From assembly GCF_017792025.1 (NCBI RefSeq), contig NZ_CP046956.1, positions 2,046,001 through 2,110,000 of the forward strand: a DNA stretch of 64,000 nucleotides, in the 5' to 3' direction. The notes beneath the pieces were generated by a model. That model searched no databases. It was given only the letters and a program-made list of their open reading frames with translations, and was not told the origin of the DNA. Numbering within the stretch: the stretch's first letter is position 1; the number at the start of each line of letters is the position of its first letter. Of the stretch, positions 28,311-38,249 are shown piece after piece. Source of the stretch: Sediminibacillus dalangtanensis. GTDB taxonomy: Bacteria > Bacillota > Bacilli > Bacillales > Amphibacillaceae. A program made the position numbers and the translations under genes.

Positions 28311-28439
28311 TTTTTTCACTCCTCTACATACGATCGGACAAGACAAATATGCTTTAGATATTATAACATAATCCATTTTCGGCAGTTATGTAAAAAACAA
28401 ATTTTTTATACAGAGAAAAAGTGCCTTCACCTAAGAAAA

Positions 28440-28675
28440 GGACAAAAGCGCAAGCGCCTGTTTAAAGGAGTACAGGCTAAAGCCGCCACGTCCTGTGGCA
28501 ACGCCTGCATGACCCACATCGTTTGGGCCTCCGACAAGCTTAAGAACAGCCTCGGCGTGGCGCTTTTTGCCACACAGAGGGTGGGCTTAAGACCTCGAGG
28601 GGGTAGGCGCTGGAGCTGGACGTGGCTGGTTAGGCCAATAATGATCCACAGTCAATTAAATTTATAATTTTCTAT
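28440..28675 (+). repeat. Dispersed repeat family A, copy 3 (full length)
   Basis: Full-length copy with all stems of copy 1, including the GGGCCTCCGACAAGCTTAAG segment shared with copies at 33528, 40694 and 46585. Lies in the 508-base gap between yphE and spoVIF, next to the spoVIF terminator. Confidence 0.9.
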
Positions 28676-28682
28676 AAAATAA

Positions 28683-28720
28683 AAAAACCGAGGTAGAAGG
28701 GGCAGAATCTACCTCGGTGC
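28683..28720 (-). terminator. Terminator of spoVIF
   Basis: ACCGAGGTAGA (28687) pairs with TCTACCTCGGT (28708-28718); seven Ts follow on the minus strand. Confidence 0.85.
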
Positions 28721-28818
28721 GACTAAATAATACCCATTGCGGCTCTAAAATGAATGCTTGTGCGATTTATATTATGCGAGCCTTATCCACTTTGTATCAT
28801 CACTTTGCCCAGTCTCTG

Positions 28819-29079
28819 CTACTTTTTAAACAGCTTTCCAAGCGAATTCATATCTGCTGGCATTTTATTGCCGGTAATCGACTTGACGATTTTATCTTCT
28901 TTTTCTTTCGAAAGAGGCTTATCTGCCATTTTGGCTAATTGCTTGACCAGCCTTCGAACCGTTTTCTCATCTGAAAAGTCTGCGTTTTTTACAGATTCTG
29001 CTACTTTAAAAATTTGGTCAGGCTTGATATTGGAGTTTTGTTGGATCTGATCAAACATATTTTTCTGAAAGTCGCTCAC
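28819..29079 (-). CDS. Stage VI sporulation protein F
   Basis: 86-residue protein resembling SpoVIF (YjcC), a sporulation protein involved in coat assembly and spore resistance in B. subtilis. Recognisable parts are FKVAESVKNADFSDEKTVRRLV and the C-terminal KIVKSITGNKMP. The start is GTG 29079 with GGAGG seven bases upstream; the ATG at 29085 would leave only two bases. In B. subtilis the gene is elsewhere; here it follows gpsA by 58 bases on the same strand. Confidence 0.78.
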   Translation of the reverse strand: MSDFQKNMFDQIQQNSNIKPDQIFKVAESVKNADFSDEKTVRRLVKQLAKMADKPLSKEKEDKIVKSITGNKMPADMNSLGKLFKK

Positions 29080-29137
29080 GTGCATTCCTCCTTGCCTTCG
29101 TCTTCCCAACATTATATGCAAGGGGAGGAGCAGCGTG

Positions 29138-30178
29138 TTAACCAGAAATACGATTATTAAGAATTGCCGAAAGATCTTCCATTTCCTGACGCCTTACCCT
29201 CGTCATCAATTGGTCCACTACATCTCTTGGAACAGCATCTTCAAACAAAATACGGAACAAACCATCCGTTATCGGCATGTCGATTTCATGGGATTCTGCA
29301 AGCTGATGTGCAGCTTGTGTGGTCCGTACCCCTTCCACAACCATTCCCATATGATCCAACACATCATCAAGCTTTTTCCCTTTTCCTAACAAGTTTCCGG
29401 CTTTCCAATTCCTGCTGTGCACACTCGTACACGTAACAATCAAATCACCGACACCTGTTAACCCTAGAAATGTAAGTGGGTTTGCTCCCATCGATGTACC
29501 GAGTCTTGCGATTTCGGCCAAACCTCTGGTGATCAAAGCAGCTTTAGCATTATCCCCGTATCCCAGCCCATCAGAGATTCCTGCACCGAGAGCAATAATA
29601 TTTTTCAGGGCTCCGCCTAACTCCACTCCAATCATATCGGGACTCGTATACACGCGCAAATTACCATTAATGAATAAATCTTGAACCTTTTTCGCCTCTT
29701 CAAGATTCTCAGAAGATGCTGTCAGTGTCGTCGGTTGTCTCTGACTTACTTCTTCTGCATGGCTTGGTCCTGAAAGCACGACGACTTTATCATATAACTG
29801 ATTAGATAACTCTTCGTCGATCATTTCTGAAACCCGTTTAAAACTTCCCGGTTCTATACCTTTTGTTCCATGAGCAAGGGTGACCTGCTGATCGAGAACC
29901 TTGTTCAGTTGTCGGCAAACGTCTCTTATTGCTTTGGTCGGTACTACCAAAATGACGGTCGAAACATCATGCACAGCTTCAGCTAAATCATGAAAAGCTG
30001 TAATTCCTGATGGCAGCTGTACTCCTGGTAAGTAACGTTCGTTTTGTCGGGTTTCATTGATGGCAGCTGCATGGTTTTTTTTATGCGACCACAAGCGTAC
30101 ATCATGTTCATTATCGGCCAGCACCATGGCAAGCGCCGTTCCCCAGCTTCCAGCTCCTAATACAGCAATTTTTCCCAC
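29138..30178 (-). CDS. gpsA: Glycerol-3-phosphate dehydrogenase [NAD(P)+]
   Basis: Makes sn-glycerol-3-phosphate from dihydroxyacetone phosphate for phospholipids. 346 residues: N-terminal GAGSWGTALA dinucleotide loop at 7-16, LSGPSHAEEV, and the catalytic lysine region GGALKNIIALGAG. GTG start at 30178 with GGAGGAG upstream. It lies 12 bases downstream of der, as in B. subtilis. Confidence 0.96.
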   Translation of the reverse strand: MGKIAVLGAGSWGTALAMVLADNEHDVRLWSHKKNHAAAINETRQNERYLPGVQLPSGITAFHDLAEAVHDVSTVILVVPTKAIRDVCRQLNKVLDQQVTLAHGTKGIEPGSFKRVSEMIDEELSNQLYDKVVVLSGPSHAEEVSQRQPTTLTASSENLEEAKKVQDLFINGNLRVYTSPDMIGVELGGALKNIIALGAGISDGLGYGDNAKAALITRGLAEIARLGTSMGANPLTFLGLTGVGDLIVTCTSVHSRNWKAGNLLGKGKKLDDVLDHMGMVVEGVRTTQAAHQLAESHEIDMPITDGLFRILFEDAVPRDVVDQLMTRVRRQEMEDLSAILNNRISG

Positions 30179-30190
30179 GGAATCTCCTCC

Positions 30191-31501
30191 TTATTTTCTA
30201 CGTCTTGCGAAAATCTTTATTGGGGTGCCCTCAAATCCGAAGGCTTCTCTAATTCTGTTTTCTAAAAAGCGTTCGTAAGAGAAGTGCATTAATTCCGGAT
30301 CGTTTACAAATACAACAAAGCTAGGCGGTTTGACAGCCACCTGAGTCGCATACAAAATCTTCAACCGCTGTCCTTTTACGGTCGGAGTTGGATTCATTGC
30401 CAGTGCATCCATGATGACATCATTTAATACATTGGTCTCTACACGCTTGGCATGATTTTCACTTGCTTCAAGAACGCGCGGAAGCAACGTGTGAATCCGC
30501 TTTTTCGTTTTCGCAGACAAGAATACAATCGGTGCATAGTCGAGAAATTGAAAATGGGCTCTGATTTGATCTTCAAATTCTTTCATCGCCTTTTCGCTTT
30601 TTTCCACGGTGTCCCACTTGTTGACGACGATGACGACGGCTTTTCCCGCTTCATGTGCATATCCGGCTATTTTTTTATCCTGTTCGATGATGCCGGTTTC
30701 CGCATCGATTAAAGTTAACACAACATCTGAACGTTCAATTGCCTTCAATGCACGTAAAATACTGTATTTTTCAGTAGTTTCGTAAATTTTCCCGCGTTTT
30801 CGCATTCCTGCAGTGTCGATGATTACGTAATCCCTGCCATCCTTCGTAAACGGTGTATCGACTGCATCCCGTGTGGTGCCAGCTATATCACTGACAATGA
30901 CACGCTCTTGATTGAGCAGTGCATTCACCAGGGAGGACTTGCCGACATTCGGGCGGCCAATAAGACTAAAGTGGATAGTTAAATCATCTTCTTCCGCCTG
31001 TTCAAGCTCAGGGAAGTGTTTCACGACTTCATCAAGCAAATCACCTAAACCCAAACCGTGTGTTCCAGAAATCGGGAACGGTTCGCCAAATCCGAGCGAA
31101 TAAAATTCATAAATTTGATCGCGCATTTCCGGATTATCTACTTTGTTGACTGCCAGTACGACAGGTTTATTCGATTTAAACAGCAACTTGGCCACTTCCT
31201 CATCGGCTGCTGTCATTCCTTCTCGACCATTCACCATAAAGATGATCACGTCTGCTTCATTGATGGCCACTTCTGCCTGCTCGCGCATTTGTACAAGCAG
31301 TGGTTCATCACCGATTTCGATTCCTCCGGTATCAATCAGGTTAAAGTTGGTAGTCAGCCACTCCGCCTGCGAATAAATACGATCTCTGGTTACGCCGGGT
31401 ATATCTTCGACTATGGAAATTCTTTCTCCGACTAACCGGTTGAAAATGGTTGATTTTCCGACATTCGGTCGACCGACTATTGCTACAATTGATTTCCTCA
31501 T
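30191..31501 (-). CDS. der: Ribosome biogenesis GTPase Der (EngA)
   Basis: Double-GTPase needed for 50S assembly. 436 residues with two G domains, each with GRPNVGKS (10-17 and about 183-190) and NKVD/NKWD, plus a C-terminal KH-like domain rich in basic residues. The ATG at 31501 gives the conserved N-terminus [12 protein letters not shown]; the frame extends to 31645 without a better start. Confidence 0.97.
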   Translation of the reverse strand: MRKSIVAIVGRPNVGKSTIFNRLVGERISIVEDIPGVTRDRIYSQAEWLTTNFNLIDTGGIEIGDEPLLVQMREQAEVAINEADVIIFMVNGREGMTAADEEVAKLLFKSNKPVVLAVNKVDNPEMRDQIYEFYSLGFGEPFPISGTHGLGLGDLLDEVVKHFPELEQAEEDDLTIHFSLIGRPNVGKSSLVNALLNQERVIVSDIAGTTRDAVDTPFTKDGRDYVIIDTAGMRKRGKIYETTEKYSILRALKAIERSDVVLTLIDAETGIIEQDKKIAGYAHEAGKAVVIVVNKWDTVEKSEKAMKEFEDQIRAHFQFLDYAPIVFLSAKTKKRIHTLLPRVLEASENHAKRVETNVLNDVIMDALAMNPTPTVKGQRLKILYATQVAVKPPSFVVFVNDPELMHFSYERFLENRIREAFGFEGTPIKIFARRRK

Positions 31502-31657
31502 GAAAGGTTCATCCTTTCTTTCTACTATAACTTCTATCATTCCATGTAAAACCGAAGGCTCTAACTTTTCTATTTTAGCAAATGAGGAATTTTTAAACAA
31601 CGCTTTTTGGTACAACATGGCCTCCAGCCGATTTCTATCATGCAAAAAAGTTGCATA

Positions 31658-31843
31658 TCAATGTTTGACAATGATATACAACTGATCACTGAGTGCATGA
31701 CTAATCCCATCCAGTATCGCTTCTAAATTTGCTGCCACTTTTTCCATCTCTTCCTGTGTTTCACACAAAAAGATGGGGGCTCCCCCGTCGATTTTTTCCT
31801 TGTTAAGGGTGATGACCGCTAATATGGCCTTTTCCATTTTCAT
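31658..31843 (-). CDS. Small partner (capping complex subunit) of the YIEGIA protein
   Basis: 61 residues, soluble alpha/beta, with EKAILAVITLNKEKIDGGAPIFLCET and ALSDQLYIIVKH. This small family is named in databases for co-occurrence with the YIEGIA membrane protein. Its ATG overlaps the stop of that gene (ATGA), evidence for coupled translation. Sporulation-linked conservation is known for the pair; the mechanism is not something I can state. Confidence 0.75.
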   Translation of the reverse strand: MKMEKAILAVITLNKEKIDGGAPIFLCETQEEMEKVAANLEAILDGISHALSDQLYIIVKH

Positions 31844-32736
31844 CCTTTTTCTTCCCCCTTTTTATTTGCTTTTGATTCAGAGGGCATGCGGATTGCATTT
31901 TCCAAGACCGGCACTGCACCGATTATTCGTTTGGCCTTGTCGATATCCTTATCCTGCGGCAAAATAAAAACACCAATACGGCCATCATCCAAATCCCGCT
32001 TGATCAAAGGAACAAGTGCTGGCGTACCGGAATCTCGAAAAACCCCCAGGGATACAGAGGCATCATGAAGAATGGCTTGACGCTGTCCCAAATTGGCAAT
32101 CGTCGACCGTACATTGAAATTTTTTGGAGTAAGGATAAATCCCATTCCATACTTCATTATTTCTTCCTGCCGTTTTGGCAGACCAATATTCATAATATAA
32201 ATATTATCGACATACAGACCCGCACCTTCGAAATGTAAATCATGGTGCTCGATGTCGACCAGTTCCTTTAAAGTAGCTCCGCTCATGAATTTTCTAATGA
32301 TAAGATAGCAGACAAGCGAAGCAATGATGGCAATCCAGATATTCCATACTAAATAAGTTAACGTTGCAATAAAGGATGTGAAAATGACCAGATAATTTCT
32401 TCCTTCAAACGCGACCGCTATCCCTTCTATGTACGTATTTCCCCTGGGAACCAATTCGTAAGCGTCCAATTCAGTCAACGTATTCCGCTCCATATTCCGA
32501 ACTTCCCTGAACTGGGATGCAGCAATAGTCAGAAAAGTGACAGCAGTGAACTCTTTCTCCATTATGGCAGGTACGGCGACTGTACCGAGCGAAGCAGCAA
32601 TAAATCCCAACGAGATGTGGATGACCTTACCATGCAAGTATGTCGGGTATTGCCGGTAATCTGTTCGCAACATGACAAGTCTGGCAATCGTTCCGATCAC
32701 TACTCCAAATAAAATCGGGTAGGTATATTCATTCAT
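31840..32736 (-). CDS. YIEGIA family membrane protein
   Basis: 298 residues with about five to six hydrophobic helices in the first 165 residues and a soluble tail. The family-naming YIEGIA motif is seen in NTYIEGIAVAFEGRN near residue 102. Found in spore-formers, it corresponds to the B. subtilis yph gene between yphA and der. It overlaps yphA by eight bases and its small partner by four, so the three are an operon. Confidence 0.85.
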   Translation of the reverse strand: MNEYTYPILFGVVIGTIARLVMLRTDYRQYPTYLHGKVIHISLGFIAASLGTVAVPAIMEKEFTAVTFLTIAASQFREVRNMERNTLTELDAYELVPRGNTYIEGIAVAFEGRNYLVIFTSFIATLTYLVWNIWIAIIASLVCYLIIRKFMSGATLKELVDIEHHDLHFEGAGLYVDNIYIMNIGLPKRQEEIMKYGMGFILTPKNFNVRSTIANLGQRQAILHDASVSLGVFRDSGTPALVPLIKRDLDDGRIGVFILPQDKDIDKAKRIIGAVPVLENAIRMPSESKANKKGEEKG

Positions 32737-33337
32737 GATTCCACCTCATTTTGAGCTTTTGCTCTATGGTTTGTGCAACTACGTCTATCTTTTGTTTCGT
32801 AGCTACGGTTAGTCTGAGTAGAATGATAAAAGCTATACCTACAAACAATAAATCAAAAAATGAAAGTTCTCCGATTGTTGGATGAAAACCATAACTCCTC
32901 ATTATCAACCCATGAAGAATTTCACCACTGGTGATGCCGAGACACCAAACCATGCACTTCTCGATCAGTGTTTCTGCCAGAAATATAAGTAAGACAAGTC
33001 CTATAAACGGAATCATTAACAAACGGGGAACAAACAGCCAAATTGGACTGATCAATTCCCAAAGCAGAATACCGACATAACAAAATGTCATGCATAAGCT
33101 TCCAAACAATAACCAAACCCAATCCCTTTTCCTTGCTAAATAAAGGATTCCAGAGAAAAAAGAAACAACTAGGGCGAGATTCAACTGACAGTCCCAAATA
33201 GTTATCTTTGTATTGGAACCACATAAAAGCAAAAGGATCACCAAAGAAAGATAAAATCTAGTGTGATTCTTTTTAAGTAAAAAAGTAGCGACTATCCATA
33301 ACAACCAGCATATCCAATAAAACAACAGACCTTCCAC
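32729..33337 (-). CDS. yphA: Membrane protein YphA
   Basis: 202-residue polytopic membrane protein with about six hydrophobic helices and a basic C-terminus, matching YphA in position upstream of the YIEGIA gene. Function unknown. The start is taken as GTG 33337 (AAGG eight bases upstream) rather than GTG 33346, which has no spacing to its ribosome site. Confidence 0.78.
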   Translation of the reverse strand: MEGLLFYWICWLLWIVATFLLKKNHTRFYLSLVILLLLCGSNTKITIWDCQLNLALVVSFFSGILYLARKRDWVWLLFGSLCMTFCYVGILLWELISPIWLFVPRLLMIPFIGLVLLIFLAETLIEKCMVWCLGITSGEILHGLIMRSYGFHPTIGELSFFDLLFVGIAFIILLRLTVATKQKIDVVAQTIEQKLKMRWNHE

Positions 33338-33439
33338 GGGCTTCACCTTCCATTAGCATTATAGCTTTCCGAACGTGTTTTTAAACCCGCATATTTAACG
33401 CTTGTCAAAAAAAGTGTAAAGCGTCTTTCTTACCTTAAG

Positions 33440-33515
33440 TGCAACTTTTAGTAGCGATTCTTTGCCATACAGAGAGTTGTTTTAAATCTTAAGCGGAAGA
33501 TAGGTTCTCGAGCTA
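33440..33515 (+). repeat. Degenerate relic of repeat family A
   Basis: TTTGCCATACAGAGAG...CTTAAG...GGTTCTCGAGCTAG follows the order of the 3' half of family A (TTTGCCACACAGAGGG, CTTAAG, CTCGAGG, GGAGCTGGA) with many changes. It abuts an intact copy. Confidence 0.55.
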
Positions 33516-33527
33516 GATAGCATTCCA

Positions 33528-33760
33528 GAACAAAAGCGCAAGCGCCTGTTTAAAGGAGTACAGGCTAGAGCCGCCACGTCCTGTAACGCCTGCATGACCC
33601 ACATCGTTTGGGCCTCCGACAAGCTTAAGAACAGCCTCGGCGTGACGCTTTTTGCCACACAGAGGGTGGGCTTAAGACCTCGAGGGGGTAGGCGCTGGAG
33701 CTGGACGTGGCTGTTTCATCCAATAATGATCCACAGACAGTTAAATTTATCATTTCCTAC
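33528..33760 (+). repeat. Dispersed repeat family A, copy 4
   Basis: Nearly full copy. It lacks the bases TGGC after CACGTCCTG and so has lost the GCCAC/GTGGC stem. It lies in the 499-base gap between yphA and fni, directly next to a family B hairpin. Confidence 0.9.
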
Positions 33761-33766
33761 AAAAAC

Positions 33767-33813
33767 AAAAACCGAACGAGTTCGAAGGGATTTCGAATCA
33801 TCGTCCGGTTTTT
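33767..33813 (+). terminator. Family B hairpin, terminator of fni
   Basis: AAAAACCGAACGAGTTCGAA pairs with TTCGAATCATCGTCCGGTTTTT (one A-C mismatch). It ends 33 bases before the fni stop codon; the tail is degenerate. Confidence 0.8.
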
Positions 33814-33845
33814 ACATTGTCCGCTATATTTTTGTGCAAATCCTT

Positions 33846-34871
33846 TTATTTTGCTCTTTGATCAAACCACTCTTTTAAATATCCGGTTACGACATACGGC
33901 TTGCCCGCCAATTGTTTCGGCTCTCTACATTCCAAAAGCATCATGATGATTTTCAATTCCTGATGGACGGAGGCAATTCGATTCGACAACGAATCCATCC
34001 CCTCCTCCATGAGCACTTTGAGCAGGCTTCCGGCCATGCCAAACGCTTCCGCTCCAAGTATCAAAGATTTAGCACCGTCCATCCCGTTTCGGATACCGCC
34101 TGAAGCAAGTAAATGAGCACCGGGTAAAATTCCCCTTATCTCTTTGACCGACGCAGGAGTTGGAATCCCCCAACTATTAAAAGCGGATAAGGGATCTTTC
34201 CTTCGACGGTTCTCCACCTTTGAAAAATTGGTTCCTCCCATTCCGGCTGCATCTAAAAATTGAACTCCTAATTCCTGCAAACGTATAGCAGTCTCTTTTG
34301 ATAAACCGTGCCCTACCTCTTTTACGATAACTGGAACGGGGATACTTTGGACAATTGCTTCAATCCTTCTATCCATCTGACGAAAATCCCGATCACCTTC
34401 TGGCATAATCAGTTCCTGTAAAACATTAAGATGGATCTGCAAGGCATCCGCTTCAAGCATGTCCACAGCGCGCCGGGCTTGTTCTACTGATGACTCACTT
34501 CCTATGTTTGCAAAAATAATACCCTTGGGATTCTCTTTCCGGACAATACGGTATGAAGGCTCTTCTGTAGAATCTTTCAAAGCCGACATCTGAGAACCGA
34601 CAGACATGCCGATGCCTGTTTCTGCGGCAACAGCGGCTAACTGGGCATTTATTTTTTCCGTTTTGATGCCGCCTCCACCAGTCATCGCATTAACAAAAAG
34701 GGGCGAACTTAAAGCAAGTCCGCCCACTTTTGTATGAAGATCAATATCTTCCCAACGGAGAGAAGTAACACTTTGATGGACAATCTCCATATCATCAAAA
34801 GGGCTCCAGCCCTCCTGATTGGATTCTACCGCATATTTAATATGCTCTAATTTTCTTTGTTGTCTGGTCAT
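33846..34871 (-). CDS. fni: Isopentenyl-diphosphate delta-isomerase, type 2
   Basis: FMN-dependent interconversion of isopentenyl and dimethylallyl diphosphates, feeding the prenyl chains made by HepS/HepT. 341 residues in a TIM-barrel arrangement: N-terminal QRKLEHIKYA, NAMTGGG and GMSVGSQMSAL flavin/substrate loops, IVKEVGHGLS with the conserved Lys, and the phosphate-binding GGIRNGMD. Fourteen bases downstream of the S1-domain gene. Confidence 0.95.
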   Translation of the reverse strand: MTRQQRKLEHIKYAVESNQEGWSPFDDMEIVHQSVTSLRWEDIDLHTKVGGLALSSPLFVNAMTGGGGIKTEKINAQLAAVAAETGIGMSVGSQMSALKDSTEEPSYRIVRKENPKGIIFANIGSESSVEQARRAVDMLEADALQIHLNVLQELIMPEGDRDFRQMDRRIEAIVQSIPVPVIVKEVGHGLSKETAIRLQELGVQFLDAAGMGGTNFSKVENRRRKDPLSAFNSWGIPTPASVKEIRGILPGAHLLASGGIRNGMDGAKSLILGAEAFGMAGSLLKVLMEEGMDSLSNRIASVHQELKIIMMLLECREPKQLAGKPYVVTGYLKEWFDQRAK

Positions 34872-34884
34872 CCATTTTTCACCA

Positions 34885-36024
34885 TCACTTATACTTGTCG
34901 AGCTTATCTCCGATCATATCGCCTAATTGAAAGCCAGAGTGATCTTCTTCTTTTTCATACTGCTTAAGCTCAGCTTGATCCTGATCTCGCTCCAATTCTT
35001 TGATACTTAAGGACATGCGTTGATCCTGTTCATTCACATCAAGAACCTTCACTTGAACTTCTTGCCCTACATTCAGTACTTCCTGTGGGGTACCAATATG
35101 CTGGTTTGAAATTTGGGAAATATGGACAAGTCCTTCTACTCCCGGGAATACTTCGACAAATGCGCCGAAGTTCACCAGGCGCTTAACAGTTCCTGTAACG
35201 ACAGAACCCGTCTGTACCTTCTCTTCAATTCCATCCCAAGGTCCCGGCAATGTTTCTTTTAGTGATAAAGAGATACGCTCATTGTCCCTGTCGACAGAAA
35301 GCACCTTGACATTAATTTTTTGACCTTCCTCTACGACATCGGAAGCTTTTTCCACATGCTGATAAGATAATTGAGAAATATGGACAAGTCCATCGATACC
35401 GCCGATATCAACAAACACACCGAAGTCAGTAAGTCGCTGAACCGTACCTTCCAATACTTGCCCTTCTTCAAGAGACTGAAGAATTTCCTGTTTCCGGTTA
35501 GCTTGTTCAGCTTCGGAGACAGCTCGGTGGGAAAGAATCACCCTGTTTTGCTCGCGATCCAACTCTACCACTTTTAAGCTTAATGCTTTATTTTTGTAAT
35601 CAGAGAAATCTTCTACATAATAAGTTTCTACAAGAGAGGCCGGGATAAAACCACGCAGTCCTACATCGACTACTAAGCCGCCCTTAACAACATCTTTCAC
35701 TTCTGCTTCGAATATTTCCCCACTGTTGAATTTTTCTTCTAAATCTTCCCATGCTTTATCAGCATCGACTGCTCGTTTGGAAAGTACGACTTCATCGTCT
35801 TCTACTTTTTTCACTTGAAGTGTCAGCTCGTCACCCTCATTCACTACATCGGAAGCTGTTTCCACATGCAGGCTGGAGAGCTCACTGATAGGTACAATCC
35901 CTTCCACTTTATAACCGATGTCAACGAGCACTTGTTTTTCTTCTACTTTAACTACCTTCCCTGTCACCTGATCACCGGTAGATAGCTGTTGTAAATCTGA
36001 AAATTCATTGTTCATTTCATCCAT
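34885..36024 (-). CDS. ypfD: S1-domain RNA-binding protein, YpfD (RpsA-like)
   Basis: 379 residues with four S1 domains at about 15-85, 100-170, 188-257 and 272-343. The last two are the best conserved, with GVFVDIGGIDGLVHISQLS and GAFVEVFPGVEGLVHISQIS. Firmicutes carry this shorter homologue of ribosomal protein S1; it is dispensable in B. subtilis. The ATG at 36024 follows GGAGG by seven bases. It lies between plsC/cmk and fni. Confidence 0.93.
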   Translation of the reverse strand: MDEMNNEFSDLQQLSTGDQVTGKVVKVEEKQVLVDIGYKVEGIVPISELSSLHVETASDVVNEGDELTLQVKKVEDDEVVLSKRAVDADKAWEDLEEKFNSGEIFEAEVKDVVKGGLVVDVGLRGFIPASLVETYYVEDFSDYKNKALSLKVVELDREQNRVILSHRAVSEAEQANRKQEILQSLEEGQVLEGTVQRLTDFGVFVDIGGIDGLVHISQLSYQHVEKASDVVEEGQKINVKVLSVDRDNERISLSLKETLPGPWDGIEEKVQTGSVVTGTVKRLVNFGAFVEVFPGVEGLVHISQISNQHIGTPQEVLNVGQEVQVKVLDVNEQDQRMSLSIKELERDQDQAELKQYEKEEDHSGFQLGDMIGDKLDKYK

Positions 36025-36126
36025 AAAGAGACCTCCTTCAAATTCCGACACAACCAATCTTATGAAATGCCTTTTTTCTAACTTCTAATATTTACCCATT
36101 TTTGTCAAGCGATAGGCAGGGTACGA

Positions 36127-36708
36127 TTACCGATTTTCATCGATCAGTTTTTGGATTTCCTGCATGATCACTTGGGTAACATCCTTTGCTGATACTTTAT
36201 TTTCCCGATATTGTTCCATTTCAATCGGTTTTCCGTAAACAACTTTTAATTGTTTGAACGGTTTATAGGGTCCGATAATGGCACAGGGTACGATATATGC
36301 CTGCGAACGGAGGGCAAAAAACCCCGCTCCCGCCAAGCCTTTCCCGACTTTGCCAGTCTTGTTCCTCGTCCCTTCCGGAAAAAGACCGAGGGTATTCCCT
36401 TCTTCCAGTATGTTCAATGCCTGACGCAAAGCGTTCCGGTCTTTCATCCCCCTCTTGATCGGAAAAGCATGCAGCCTGGTCAACAATCCTCTTAAAAAGG
36501 TATTATTGAATAATTCCTCTTTAGCCATAAAGTAAATATCACGCGGGGACGTAATACCAACCACTGGCGGATCAAAATTAGAAATATGATTAGAACAAAT
36601 GATAACCGGGCCTTTGTCGGGAACATTCTCCGCACCGACTACTTTAATCCGGTATACGGGGTAAAGTATAGCAGCTACTACGTTCTTAGCAAAAGTATAT
36701 AAACTCAT
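36127..36708 (-). CDS. plsC: 1-acylglycerol-3-phosphate O-acyltransferase family protein
   Basis: 193 residues with the acyltransferase motif NHISNFDPP (His41, Asp46) and the substrate-binding FPEGTRN, and an N-terminal hydrophobic segment for membrane association. It adds the second acyl chain to make phosphatidate. Fourteen bases after cmk, the position common in many Firmicutes. Whether it is the main PlsC of the cell cannot be told. Confidence 0.9.
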   Translation of the reverse strand: MSLYTFAKNVVAAILYPVYRIKVVGAENVPDKGPVIICSNHISNFDPPVVGITSPRDIYFMAKEELFNNTFLRGLLTRLHAFPIKRGMKDRNALRQALNILEEGNTLGLFPEGTRNKTGKVGKGLAGAGFFALRSQAYIVPCAIIGPYKPFKQLKVVYGKPIEMEQYRENKVSAKDVTQVIMQEIQKLIDENR

Positions 36709-36722
36709 ATCCCAAATCCCCT

Positions 36723-37403
36723 CTAGCTTTTTCTTGCATTTTTCACTACTTCCAAAATCCGATCCGTAACACCTTGGATGGAAAGAGAAGTAGTATCGAT
36801 CTCCACAGCATCTTCTGCTTTGATCAATGGAGATGCTTCCCGCTCTGAATCAAGTTGATCTCTTTTTTCGATTTCTCTCTTTAATTCCTCTAGGTCGGAA
36901 GCAAATCCTTTTTCCTGATTCTCTTTGTGCCGTCTTTCCGCTCTCTCTTGTACGGAAGCCACTAAAAATATTTTTACTTCTGCGTCTGGAAGTACATGGG
37001 TGCCGATGTCTCTTCCGTCCATTACTACTCCGCGTTTGGCTGCGAGTGCTTTCTGCCTTGCAACCATTTCTTTCCGTACTGCCGGGTGCTTCGCCACCAC
37101 TGATACCTGTCCGGTCACCTGCTGTCCCCTGATTTCACGAGTAACGTCTTCACCATCTACAAGAACGCTTTGACCGTTGTTTGATTGCTGCAAATCAATC
37201 GTTGTTTGCTGCAACAGTTGTAACAGGGCTTGTTCATCCTCCAGATCAATGTCTTTCTGAAGTGCCTTATAAGTAAGGGCTCGGTACATTGCACCTGTAT
37301 CAATATAGATATAAGATAGTTCCTCAGCAATTAATTTAGCAACTGTACTTTTCCCTGCTGCTGCCGGCCCGTCAATCGCTATGGCTAGTTGATTTTGTTC
37401 CAT
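36723..37403 (-). CDS. cmk: Cytidylate kinase
   Basis: Phosphorylates CMP and dCMP. 226 residues with P-loop GPAAAGKST at 13-21, the DTGAMYRAL segment and [13 protein letters not shown]. Standard length and position upstream of plsC and the S1 gene. Confidence 0.96.
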   Translation of the reverse strand: MEQNQLAIAIDGPAAAGKSTVAKLIAEELSYIYIDTGAMYRALTYKALQKDIDLEDEQALLQLLQQTTIDLQQSNNGQSVLVDGEDVTREIRGQQVTGQVSVVAKHPAVRKEMVARQKALAAKRGVVMDGRDIGTHVLPDAEVKIFLVASVQERAERRHKENQEKGFASDLEELKREIEKRDQLDSEREASPLIKAEDAVEIDTTSLSIQGVTDRILEVVKNARKS

Positions 37404-37484
37404 ATGTTTCTACATTCCTCTCTTGCTATGAAATATGTATTGTCCAATTTTACGGGAATAGAAACGAGACGCTCGTGTGTTCAT

Positions 37485-38165
37485 TTAATTTCGTATTCCC
37501 TTTCTGGTGTCCAGTCCACGTCTTCTCGCTTCGAGCTGTTTCTCGAAGCAATATCGAATGATTGACTGGCGATCTTGTTCCTCTATTTCTTCAAATTTGA
37601 CAGATAAGAGCGGTCGTTGTCCTTCCGGCCGGTCATGTGTACGAATAACCTCTGCCTGTACCTTAACATAAGAAATTACCGTTGATTCCATCGGTAAGAC
37701 GATCAATAATTCCAATCGTTTTCCCGGAGGGATTTCTCGTCCGGGTGGAAGTACAAGTGACAGTCCGCCTCCACTTATATTTTGTGTGATCGTGGTAAAT
37801 GGACGGAGTTCCTTTTCTGTATCATGCACAGAGACATCTACGGCGGTCTCGATCCGCACATATTCCCGGCGTTGAACCTTTTTCAACTGACTTGCTCCTG
37901 GATAGTTTAACACAAGTGTTGGGATTTTTAATTTCTTCTTATCTTTTAATTCCGTTTCAAAACTGTATACCGTATGATCCTCCCCGACAAAACTTGCCGT
38001 AAAGATAGTTCCTCGTTCAAAAAGGTTCGTTCTACCGGAAACTAGATGGACCGGATAATCAACGAATAAAAAACTCCCTTGTTGCTCTACTACTTTACAT
38101 CGATAACGCTCTACTTCATGATCCTTCTCTATCTCTAATGTGAGCGGTGTGCCGATTTTTATCAA
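37485..38165 (-). CDS. ypfA: PilZ-domain cyclic-di-GMP receptor, YpfA/MotI type
   Basis: 226 residues: N-terminal YcgR-like domain, then a PilZ domain whose ligand motifs are present (R99-R100-x-x-x-R104 in QRREYVR and N129-x-S-x-G-G). In B. subtilis the orthologue binds c-di-GMP and stops flagellar rotation by acting on MotA. TTG start at 38165 with GAGG eight bases upstream. It lies 81 bases upstream of cmk. Confidence 0.9.
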   Translation of the reverse strand: MIKIGTPLTLEIEKDHEVERYRCKVVEQQGSFLFVDYPVHLVSGRTNLFERGTIFTASFVGEDHTVYSFETELKDKKKLKIPTLVLNYPGASQLKKVQRREYVRIETAVDVSVHDTEKELRPFTTITQNISGGGLSLVLPPGREIPPGKRLELLIVLPMESTVISYVKVQAEVIRTHDRPEGQRPLLSVKFEEIEEQDRQSIIRYCFEKQLEARRRGLDTRKGIRN

Positions 38166-38249
38166 AGGTTCCGCCTCTCTCTATCTTTTATTTAGTCCTT
38201 TTTATTATCTCAAAAAACAAGGAAAAGGGAAAGGAGTAAAATCCCTTCC

